Assembly (NCBI RefSeq): GCF_021155765.1
Contig: NC_060106.1
Coordinates: 10,423,501 to 10,487,500 of the forward strand
Length of the DNA: 64,000 nt
Reading direction: 5' to 3'
Source of the DNA: Diprion similis
Lineage: Eukaryota; Arthropoda; Insecta; Hymenoptera; Diprionidae
Of this stretch, positions 14,601 through 27,000 are shown one piece after another. The position numbers and the translations under genes were made by a program. The notes beneath the pieces were generated by a model. The model worked only from the letters and a program-made list of their open reading frames with translations, made no database searches and was not told the origin of the DNA. Within the stretch, counting starts at the first letter, position 1, and every line of letters starts with the position of its first letter.

Positions 14601-17600
14601 AGAATCGAGAGTACTTATGTGTAGGAATTTCGTCTTATCATTCGGAACTTTGAACCGTCGTTTCTTTGTATCCGTCACTTTTCGATTCACTTGACTGCTG
14701 CACGTATAACCTAATTTGGTCTGAAACGTGATTCTTACTGGGTGAAATAATTAAAAACAATTTTTAAAACGATTATTTTATTCAGTTTAAAGAATTCTAA
14801 AGATTCTTTGTCTTATTTCCTTTTCGTATTTATTCTTCGTCAATTTCTTACTTCTTTGTTTCATTCCACGTCTATTCGAAATTAATTTGCAGAAATTTAA
14901 CGCAACTTTTAATACACCGTGGCATGTTCATTGATATCGATATGGATACGGCCCGATAGTCGATCAACAATAAACGCTATTTGCAAAGCTTTCGATCAGA
15001 ATGTATTTTCTATTTAAATTTTTTTACGCACTTGCCTGTTGCGTCAGATTCCTGCATTTAGAAACGTGCCGTACAACGCTGACGGTGTATGTATAATTGT
15101 ATATATATATGTATACGCATATTAAGAACAAAACCTTCTCGCGGGTTTTGTCATTATTATACTTGAGAATAAAGAAATTTCGGCCTGTACGATTATACAC
15201 ACATTTATTTACAACGACAGCTACTTTTGTTCCGATTTCTTTTATACACGATCGCAACTAGCCGAATAATGTCACTGATTTATTACCCGTGAGTGAAAAC
15301 TGTATTCTGTACCTGCAACGTGAGAAATGAATGGCGAGAAACCGAAAAAATCCCACAAACTAGACGGAACCTTTCTTATCCGCTGTTTAACCGGATAACG
15401 TTGCATATTATATTGGGTATTCCACGCCAATGCCCATTTATAAAAATCTAAAAAAATTCTCGAAAGTCAAGTGAATGACACAAATCAATTTGTTTTCTAT
15501 TTTTCTTATCACCTAATTCGGAATTTTTACATTTTTAATCCCAAAATTATTTTTACTAACTCGATTGAAATGTAGTGAGTGAGTCACTAAATTGACTCTT
15601 ATTCGACGCTTACGATTTGATCCTGTGTTAATTTTGAGTTTTCAAAAATTCAAAAATTACGAATTAGGCGATAAGAAAAATAGAAAAAAAATTGATTTGT
15701 GTCATTCACTTGACTTTCGAGAAGTTTTTTCAGATTTAAAAAAATGGGCATTCGCAATCGACTTCAAATATTTATAAAAAAAATAAACGGTTTAATAAAA
15801 GAAATAACAAAAAAAAAAAAAAAAAATTCAGGTCGCGTTTTTTACCGAGTAGAATGTTAGAGAAAAACATGAAATGATTTTGAAATGGTCGGGGCTTGAC
15901 ACTGGTCGAGTTGGCGTGGAATCCCCTATATGTATCTTACTATACGTAAATTCCGTATAGATTAGGTCAGGTACGTTTTTAAGCCGTTGACGTATGAATT
16001 TAATTATATCATTCGCTGTGAGCGTTTATTACAACGCGCCTGAATCTTATCAAATTTTGCACGGCTGCTGTCACTTTGTAACGATTTTAATTGATGATTT
16101 TATAATTCCTGAACGCGTGGATTTCGCGGGTGATATATTATCTTGAAAAATAGAGTGACCGATAAGGTGTGAATATTCGACAAGCGGTACTTATACTAAT
16201 TATAAGCGACAGACAAAAACGGCTGGAAAATCTGCCAAATTTCTTCATTTTTCAGAGCCAAGTCAGCATTTCGATCAGTAAATTTTTCGTTGAATTAAAT
16301 GACATTTCTTTAAAGACAAAAAACATTTCTTTCGCTATATTTGATTGACATATTTGGTAAAATCAACAAATTCTTTCTAGCTAGAAAACATGTCTGTACT
16401 TTTCTCATTCCATGGTGTGGACCTTTATTTTCAACGAGTCGTTGGTTCGCCATGACTTGTGCAGGAAGATTGTCGTTATCGCTGAACTGCGCCGCGTTTT
16501 CCTTTTATCCAAAATACTTACCGTTCATCGTGTCAACATTTCTAAACCAACAGAGTCTCTATCAAACGCCTTATCAGCTCCTGCTGTTATCGTCCTGCCA
16601 GTCCGGTCAGGTTATTGGTCAAATTATTCTCTGGCTTTGACCGCGCAGGTGTTTCGTTATTTTGTAAAACAGGTACTTCGCAGATATAGCTAGTAGATTA
16701 TCGGAGTGAGATACAGCGTGGCAATTCGTGCATGTGTCTCCTTTGCAGTTATGCACACAAGTTTGCAAACTTCCTGGAAGATTACGTTCGGCTTTTACAC
16801 CCGCGTGGTGGGGACTCGTCAGGGAAGGTCTGGACACAAGGTAAGATTCGTGGAATCTTTCGACCGGTCACGGAAAAAAACTAAGCTTCTTATACGAAAA
16901 ATCAAAATTCAGAAAAGTCGAATGTTAAAAATTTTACCTTTCATACCGGAGACATTTTTTTTAAATTCCGTAAAAGAAGCATTGCTTTCTTCGAATAGCG
17001 CTGGGCATCCATAGAGATTTTATTAATAGAGTGGACGAAATACAGGGGTTAGCATGTGTGGAAAGGATGTCTTATATAGTCTCTATAAAAGATATTCTAT
17101 CTGCGTAACAAGTACGTTTGTATATGGATCTGAATATTGTATTAAAATTTTCGCTAAATACGTTAGGAAATGTTCGATTTTAACTTTTGTGCAACAAAAT
17201 AATTTTAGAAAAATGTTTCCGTGCTTAAGCTGGTGTGTATATAAATCACTTTTACGTCATTATTAAATATATTGTCACAATATTTTTAAATACCGATCAA
17301 TTCATAGCTTCATCAATCAGTTAATCGAAAGAATTTCAATTTGGTCAGGGAAAGTCAGGGAATTTTATTGACTGTTTTAGTGGCCACCATTACACTGTAA
17401 TTCGATATTGATCCATGAGGGGTGAAATCCTCGCAGGTGACTAAATTGGTTTGAATATCTTTCTGCAATCTTAAGGATCCACATATGTACTCTAGGGTAG
17501 TCGTTAAATATATATATTTTTTTTTTGTGATTTCAGTGTTGGATGGTCGTAGGTTGGGTTTAAATATAAAAAAATAAGTCTCTAATTTTTTCAGATTTTT

Positions 17601-20600
17601 ATTTCGAGCCCTGAACCTCCTTGATAGAATTTTTTTTGTAATTTCTAGAGCACTAGAATGGAATTCCTCACACATCTTTTTCCTATACAATTGAAAATAA
17701 CGACGAATCGAAATTTAACGAAGATTCAGAAAAATTATATTAAAGGGATACTAAGGGCTGAGAATAAAAATCTGAAGAAAATTAGAGAGTCATTTTTTCT
17801 ACATTAGGAGCCGATTTATGACCATCCAACATGATCTTCTATTTAACGACCATCCTAATGTTCACATTTATCGGACACACGTGCGAGCTGCATAGATCCG
17901 TTCGCTACCTTATTTCGTGTATCGATTCCGGGTAATTTCATTTCCAGCTACTGTTCTCATCATGCAATTATTATTGGACAATTTTTCCTCGCTAGCTTAA
18001 GGGGAATAAAATCAGATGTCAACGCGCGTAACAATAATTAGAAATTTTATTCTCTGTTATAGCAGGTAAGATTGGCAAAAAACTACAAATTTTTACTACC
18101 ATCTTTTCGATGTATCCTTAATTTCGCGAAGTGTCATAATCCTCGAATTCTTATAGAATTAACTGAAATATGTTTGATATCCGATTACACGTCTGTATGC
18201 AATAACCGTAGAGAAAAGTTTTCCGTATTGACTTTCTAGATTCGTTCAGTATCAGTGCGAGGAATTGAAACGTCATGTGAGGAAACTTACAGAAATCGGT
18301 TGGCCAAATATCGATAATTTTGTTAATTTTACGACGAACCATTCCTACTCAACGTATCCATAAAATCGTTGTATTCGTAAAACAAATATACAAAATTTCA
18401 AATTGCATATAAATATATGAATACACAATAACCGTAAATATAAACGCTACTCAATTTACCCATTTTTTCATGATTCTATGTCATAGTACTTAAAAATGAC
18501 ATCTTGATCCCCTACGGAGGACTATATTGTACCATTTGTACCTGCAGTGCACCAGAGTGCACGACGTTCCTCCTTCGGACGACCCGGTTAAAAGGAAGAG
18601 GGCGAGAGAGAGGGAGAGAGAGGGAGAGAGAGGGAGAGAGAGGGTCAGGCGGGGGGGCTCAGCTGAGTACGTATAAAATAAGTATAGTTGGTGGGGAACA
18701 CGGAGCCTCGGAGAAACTCTCTCAACCCGTTACATTATCTTGAGTATATTAGTCAGTCGTGTCCGAAGTGCTCGAGGCGAGTTGTCAGCTCTACCCGCTT
18801 CGCTGCCTCTTCGTTGCCTAGATGCAATTGCACGTTTTTGCTAATTCAATCTGTATACAAAGTTCGTTACATATATTTATCGCCTTTGAGTATAAGTGAA
18901 CAAATTGTGTGACCTGTTATAGCTGGTACATTATAGGTGTAGTATACCTTACGAGTGTGCAGCTGTTCGGGTGAAGCAGGCTGACAAAGGTTCGAATAGT
19001 ACGCGTTGTGTGTTCTATTATACTTAAGTGTGTGGTTCGAATTACGCTCGTGGGGGAGGAAATTATAATTTTTTTTCTTGAATGGTGCGGTTTTTTTGTT
19101 GAATTGTTTCTTTTTGTCGGTTGTTTGTTTTTTTTTCTTCTTCTTCTTTATTACCACATTTATGGAAATGTTGCGTGTTCGTTTATGATCGGCGATGCAG
19201 TGCGCAAGGTTCTACAAGTTTGGAAAGATTTTGTGTGTGCAAGTTGTTAATTTATTCTGCAGAGGTGTTGAGAAAAGTGTACTTCATTTTTAGACTCGTG
19301 TAATTGAAATTCTTTGTTACTTTCGCGTGACTGTTTCGCGAGTAACACAAATCGTGTCAGAGTCAGCTCTGTACGTTTTGATTGCGAAAAATAATTAATA
19401 CTACGTCGTTGTGCTTTCTAAAGTGACATCAGCGGCTTTTGACGCTCAGGATAATTAGTGTTGGCCAATTTTTGAATAGCCAAGTTGAAAAAGTTGGCTG
19501 TTGAAAGGCTGAATTTCTTACCAACCTCATCCGCAATATCGAGAGGATTAATTTATCGTTGTGTAATTTTAACTATTGTAAAAATTTACTCTTAACTCCT
19601 ACGCCGGAGACCCACGGAATTGATCAATCAAGCTCCGCACCGAGGGAGAAAAATTTGACAAAAATTTCATCGATTTCTGACAATGACCGTGGTAATGATC
19701 GTTATAATGCTACGTAGTATAGGAATCAGCGTATCTACCAGGTTTTCATGATTTTCGTAACTTTTTTTTCCAGGTAATGGAAGAAACGAATACGTTCATT
19801 ACATGGCCTTCGCGACTGAAGATTGGTGCCAAGTCAAAGAAAGGTGAGTGTTTCTCTTTTTGCGATTAGTCATTGTTATACTTGTATTAACTACAAGTCA
19901 TCGATTTACGTGATAATTGTCTACAAGATTGAGTTATCTGTACCTACGAACTTTTTGTGCGCTGTTTAGGCGTGTATAAATCAAAAAAGTTGCGCAATTT
20001 CCTTTGGGGAAATTCCTACTCGACGTACATACCTAGTATCAACGCTGTAAAAACCCACGCCAATCAAGTCGTTGAATTTGTAGAATCGCACGCGTTGGTG
20101 GACAGCGTCAACCAGGGAAATTTCCATTCCTCAATCGGTGTAACTTGTACACGAAATTAGACTAACCCCTTCTGTTGATCGTGATTGTAAAAAATTTTTT
20201 TTTTCTCTGTTTCTTTTATTTCTTTCAACCGAATCCCGAAAATTCGAAAATTCGACAATTATTTTGAACCACGTACGTTTTGCCTGAACTAGCACAAGTC
20301 CGCTGAATCATTAGCCAAACTTCTGAATATAAGGAAAATAATAATAATAATAAGAAGAAGAATTACTTCGCATTATACGAAACGCTGGTATACAACATCA
20401 AGATGGCCGTCGTAGACACGCTTCGAATGTTTTTTCGTCTCTACGATTATTCCCATCGATGAAAAGTTGTCGGAAATTGTTCGAATGGAGAAAAAACGAC
20501 GGCAGGAATAGTTTTGTTATACTTTGAGCCTTGGGAAAAAATTTACAAAGACTGAAAATTCGTCTTGCGCGCCGGAAATGAATCGTCGGTGCATTACGCC

Positions 20601-21062
20601 TGATTATCGTGGTACGGCCATACGTCTGCGTAGAAAAGTATAAAAGAGCGTTGCGTCAGGGACAATCTTACCACAGTTAGACCGCTACTTACACCGAGTT
20701 ATTCTACCGATGCAACCGCACCAGCTTGAAAGAATACCAGCGGAAGGGGAGAAAGGAAGAGGTTTGTGGAAACTTTTCGGTGACTCGCGTCGTGCCTTCC
20801 GCTTTGCTCACAATCAGAGACACCGGGACTATTCCCTGAGCACTGAGGCCGCACCAGCTGTCCGAGGTCTTCTGTGCAAACACACGCACAACTTACTGCT
20901 TACGATAATATGCATTCGAGATAGAGTGGAAATTTTATACGTGACACGTGTAGCTTTGGTAGAGATGATTCTATTATCATCCATCGCCATAAGAGGCAAT
21001 GGCCCGAATTATCTTGCGTTCTATGTCCTTCATTTATCGCCAATTTAGCTCCTGATTTTCAC

Positions 21063-21094
<32 letters not shown>

Positions 21095-24000
21095 TATACA
21101 GCGATACAAGTGTATATATGAGGCTCTTTCCTCTCTCTTTGACCTCTCGCTTCGCGGTCTTCCGGGATAATTATCCGACCTGACCATGTGGAACGGTTTC
21201 TTAAAGCGAGATTCTTCATCTCGTAGAATCTCGCCGGTCTTCTTCGGGACAGCAGACGAGCGATATGCGAAGAAGTTGGCGGCAGTCTTGAGTCTGATAA
21301 CGGAATTTGGCAAAGTTGGCTCGGGCTTCGAGGAAGGTACAAACAACCGATCCCTTAAATTGAGATATTCGTGAATTTAGGAAGTTGCAGGTTGGCCAAA
21401 AATTCATACTTTTTTTTAACTTTATCACGAAATAGTCGTATATCGAGAAATTGTCAAATCTTTATATTCGCAAACTACGAGGATCGCATTAAAATATAAA
21501 AATACGAAATACTGATGTTATAATCGAAAGATGAGATGTCGATACTTGCTGCTTATCGCTTTGAAATCGTTTGAAATCTGATATAGATTCGTTCGATTAT
21601 ACTCTACGATGAATCATTTTATTCAAAAGACTATTTTCCATAAAATAAATTTTTTTTCGAATTTACAATATTGGGGCGATTTTGTCAAATCAAATATACA
21701 ACGATGCTAACACGATGAAAAGAACGTGTTTTAGTCATTATTGGTAGAAAATTGTTTTCTAAATAAATTCACTCGTTGGAGAATAAAACCGCACGAATCT
21801 ACTAGATTTTTAATAATTTCTCAAGTAATTTGAAATGACACACCGATATCGAAACTTTTCTTTATATCACTAGTATTTTCTATTTTCCTATTCGAAATGA
21901 GATCTTCGCAGCTCACAGAAATAACAATCTGATAAGTACTTAACGAAAAACTGTCTTGTTTCTAAAAGTACGTTGCCATTAACTTATTGGATGACTACAC
22001 ACCCCAACAGCAGAAAAAAAAAAAAAAAAAACTTCATCTTTCTAAATAAATCAAAATTTTACATCTAGAACGCAGTATGAAAATTCGTGTTGACCGGTGT
22101 TGTAAGAACGGGCAAATTAACCGTTATTCGTTGTATTTTTCTTTTTGTGCATTACGAATAGGATTTTTTCCCTCTTCTCGAGGGCAACTCAACATTTTCA
22201 TATCAACAGTTGGATCTTTTCGATTCCCCGCGTATCGAGCAGTGATCGTTATCGCTATTTTTCACTCACAATCAATCCAAACTTCCCTGACGGCTAGCAG
22301 TTACGCTTGTTGAACAATAATATGCCTACATTCGCTGAAATAACAATTACATGAGTGTATCTTTTACGTCGAAGCTCGTTTCCCGAAAACGATAATATCT
22401 TTCCTTCCCACTTAACGTACAACTTGTAGACCTGATACCACTTGCAAAATATCAGCTGTGTGTCGATTTCGAAAAATCCATTATTCGACCGACGTATGTA
22501 TGTACATACATATAATGGCCAAACTACACAAAGTTACTTGCACTAACTTACCGCCACTTGATGAAATACTTGTTTGAAAACATTTCATTATTTTCAAAGT
22601 ATCAAGTCTTAATATTATTATATATTGTTCTGTCCGAGAGAAATAATATTTCGTACTTTTGACAAACAATATATACATACGTGTACTTGTAAATCGTTTA
22701 CACCAATACCGCGTATATACAAACATATAATATAATATAGGCCAAGGTGTTGTGTGGATACATTGGTACACACGTATATCTATATATGTGTTACGTACCT
22801 ACCTATATACGCAAGAGTTTAAATGCTCAAACCAGCTATTCTATTCGAGGCGGGTGTTAACTTTCGCGTACAACATTATCGAAACTCTCAGCGTTTCTGA
22901 CTCTTGAAATAGATAATTCGTTTGGTATTTGGGGCAGTGGTTTCAGTCGCTTTACAGCTTTTACAGCAGTCCTTCTATTCTCTGCAACCATTCTTCAACA
23001 TGCCTCGAAAGGACGAAATATTATTACATTGATCGGTATGCTCTTGAAGAAAATTCTATCGACTTTCATTCCATTTATCGTACATAATGCTGCAAATAAG
23101 TTGTGTTATATAATATATTTAAAAGACGATTAACGAATATCGATTACTCATATATGTATATGCATAAGGACAAATGAGAATGCTACGCGGATATTTCATT
23201 CATTTCCAGCTGATAATGTTTCGTCGTTCAACCACTTGTTTATTATTTGGAAGGGAAAATAATTATTCCTCGGTATTTCTGCTGGTGCAAGTGCAGTTTG
23301 AAAGCAGGAATTCTCGATAAATACAACACGGTGTACACGTATATGAGTATACATGTATACACGCAACTATGAGTGTTTGTCTCATGACACGTATTACAGC
23401 GTGTCACAGCAGCAGAATTTCTTTCTTTTCCTTGTCTTCGTCTTCGTTTTTTCTCCTCCTCTGTATTCCTCATCCAGTAATAATAATTACTTCTTTTTTT
23501 CATACCATCCGGAGAAGATATCGTGTTTGGTAAAATATAAATATTTTGCGGGAATTGTGTAATTTGTTATTACTGTATTATATATACTTCACGTTATAAG
23601 TTTAGACAGGTATACGGTATGGCTTTTATACGAACTAAAATATTGAATGAAAATATTGTCGCACTCTGAAATTTATATGATCTTTATTCAACCGTTTATA
23701 AATTTAACCTTATTCGTTATACTCAAACTTATTGTGTCATACGATTACAAGCTTGTATAAAGAAAAAAAGAAAAAAAAAGAAAAGAAAATGAGATTTTGC
23801 AAAATTCGCGATTGATTCCTAATAGTTACAAAAATATACGCAACCGGTGTTACACGAGTAACTATAATAAACATGTTTATTACGATCTAAAAAAAAAAAT
23901 CAATGTACAATAAATGCAATATGTATTTGTGTACAATAAAAGATTATAAATATGTATATGCGTAACGTTTATCTACTACTCTTCTGCACGAGCGTCAATT

Positions 24001-27000
24001 ATCAGTCCTCCTGAATAAATCTTTTTATTTTTCTTGTTTTTACAGTTACAGACACACAACAAACACACACACACACAGAGAAAATTACTTATCAGCCCTG
24101 TAACTTTTATAATATACTTCGGTAAAATGTACGTATAATATGTGTACATAATGGGAGGAAAAAAAAAAATTTGTTGGAATTTAGTAGAATGAAATCATAT
24201 GTAACTACTTAAATTTTTCCTCCCTCGTGAAATAAAAGATAAAATTTTTTCCTCGCGACCAAGATCCTGATAGTAGGTAGGTAGTATTGTAATCTTGTGT
24301 GTGTTGAACTATTTTACACCTCGTTTATTTTTCTTCCTCGCGCTGATCGCACCTCTGCAGTAAGATCGTTGAAACGTAGAATGTCAACAGCCTCGATATG
24401 GGACATGCACTCGTGCACTGCTTGCACCACGACTTATCCCGTTTTATGGGTCATCGCTCTGTTGCATGGCACTCTCGATGCCGCGATGCGGGACGACGAC
24501 CTGCCACGTTACAGGTATACGTATATATAAGTATATTAGGCTGATTAAAAAACGTCGACTACTTTTTTTTTCTCTCAAAATACACTCTGAAATACATTCA
24601 GGAAGGTGAGAAAAAATGGCTGTAAAAATCAAAACTTTTAATATTATTATTCAGATGTCGCGCATCGCGAATTTTCAATTTCCATAAGAATAACAGGGGA
24701 AAAATGCTTTTTGATGCTTTTGATTTTTGTAAATAGCTAATTAGCTAACGAAGCGTCGTAAAGAAAATTCAGTGACACGTTTTTATAGGAAATTGAACGC
24801 TCTACAAAAAAGGTCTGTTGTCGTTTTAAGATAAATTTACTCTTTCAAAAGTTATTTGATGTCGTTTGGTGATTTTTGACGTGTAATATAATTCGCCCGC
24901 TTCACTTCCTCGGCATTGGCTTATATATTTATACTTTCTTACCATTTATAATGATAATACCTACACGTATTATACTCGCCTGATACGCTTTATTTCGAAT
25001 AACATGTCTCACGACGATTCGAATTTTCACACCATGCAACGTATTATTTCTCAATCTAGCGCTTATTATTGTATACTCGCGTAAAACCACGGAGCTATCG
25101 TCTTTAATATAGAAATAATACCGTATGTAATACGCAATGAATGCGGCGATCACGATAATTATCAAGTACAACAACCGTGGACCGTAATAATGCGTGTAAT
25201 ATAAAGTTCCTAGCCGCGAATATAGCGATAAACTTTTATGTATATAATAATACATATACCTTACGTATAATTATAGTACATATTGAACGTCAGTCTATAA
25301 GTTTATCGAACAAATTATCATCGTTTGTTGTCACGCTGGTATTATTATAATTTATGTACACGCTGACTATATTTCTAATTTTTTTTATCGCATCATTAAT
25401 ATGTGGAGCAAATGACGTTCTGATACGCATAACTATTTTCGTCGGCAATAATCGTTGAATAATAATTATTTATGTATCCATTATACACGGTACAGTAACG
25501 CAACTTTCTCTTCGCAAATTTAGCATCTTATAACGGAATATTTTAAGATACGTGACGCGAAAGATAATTTCATTGACAGGTTAGAAATAAAATTGCTGTA
25601 TAAGTTAAGGGTACATTAGAGAAATGATATATGATTCGTAATCGTGGTTTAAGATCGATTTTACATCGCGTACCAATACATATATATATGTCGATGATAA
25701 AGAACAAAGTTGTCGTTGCTTTTCGTCATTTGTTTTGTTGAAGAATTTGTTTAATAAAAGAAGAAGAAAGAAAAGGAATCCTTGGCGGAACGTCAAAGAG
25801 AGTTGACGTATTTTGTCACGATCAATATTTGAATTATTTAATATCGTTTTGTTCTGAGTTCAGAGTTGATAAAATGTTCTTTTAATGGCTCAATATGCGC
25901 CCAACACGAAAAACACAAAGTTTGCGAGTGATTTCTGGCCTTTTCTCCGACATATATATATTACCGTTTTAGCGATGCTGCCGAATAAGAATTAAGGCTT
26001 GAATCATAATAGAATTTTAGAAAATAATCAATACAAATAATAAAATATTAATACAGAGGTTGCGTGTTATATATGAGTTTATTGGAAGTTGAGTTTTTAA
26101 AATCCGCTACAAGCTTTTCTTTCTTCTTTTTTTCAAATTATTTTTTCATAAATTTAAATTTATTCATTCTTCATATTTCCTGCAACGAATGTGTAATTTT
26201 TTTTTCAATCAAAGTCATTTAAATGGGATACTGCAGTTTGTTTAATTTTTATTTTCTATATATGTATGAGAAAATAGATAATTTTTCTTAAAATCCGAAA
26301 TAACGTTCTGGTTTCTACAAAAGCAGACTTTGTCTAATAAAACTATTTTTTCTTTTATTAGTTGCATGGAAAAGATCAAAATTTTACATCTAGAACCCAG
26401 ACTCAAAATTCGTGCTGACCGGTGTAATCGATCCGATTTTACAGTTAAACATTATATGATATTGATTTAGATACAAAATATATACCGTTGAGAGATTTAT
26501 TAGAGAGTTTTTTTTTACCCACTTATCGGAAATTTGAACTTGGAATAAATTATTCTTATCAATTCCGCTGCATTCACTTTTAATAAGAAAAAAAAAAATT
26601 CAATCCCTAATATTAATTGTCTTAATTTACATCAGCTTTAGAGTTTTCCATATCTGCAGTATTTAAGGCATAATCGATTAGCATTACGGACTTATATAAA
26701 TATACTGTGGAATAGTTTTGAAGAAGCAAGGATCGATAATATTCAGTGATCGGCTTCTATTCTATGTACCGATTTGAATTTACAGATTCACAGGTTTATA
26801 TTATATTTATATGGAATATTACGACGTCCAACCGTCGATAGAAATTATATCGTCATCACACAATCTCGTTCCAATCAGTCAAACAACTGCCGGTATCGCA
26901 TTTAGTATCAAAATTCGTATCAATTTCATCCTCGTGTGGATAGTTTAAAAATATAATCGTAATCGATGTGCAGCATATTATACAGTTCGATGGAATAATT

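Larger units (their letters stand above)
7939..19773 (+). other. BicC intron 2 (11,835 bp)
   Basis: Donor GTGAGT after CACAAG, acceptor with a long T tract ending TTCCAG; phase 0. It contains the TTAA-flanked element at 8418-8649, related inverted-repeat elements at 12607-12890 and 15415-15926, several TA-rich tracts, and a promoter-like segment at about 18.6-18.8 kb. Many short open frames occur by chance; none shows homology I recognise. Confidence 0.85.

Noticed and set aside
16341..17014. Overlapping frames of about 100 codons in BicC intron 2
   Set aside because: Several frames on both strands with no motifs, no good splice frame and a Cys/Phe/Leu-rich composition typical of chance frames.
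18971..18990. tRNA-like GGTTCGAAT motif
   Set aside because: No matching acceptor stem, D arm or anticodon arm could be found around it.
20710..21048. 112-codon frame after the TATA site at 20639
   Set aside because: No homology, unusual composition and an open antisense frame as well; the start context is the only support.
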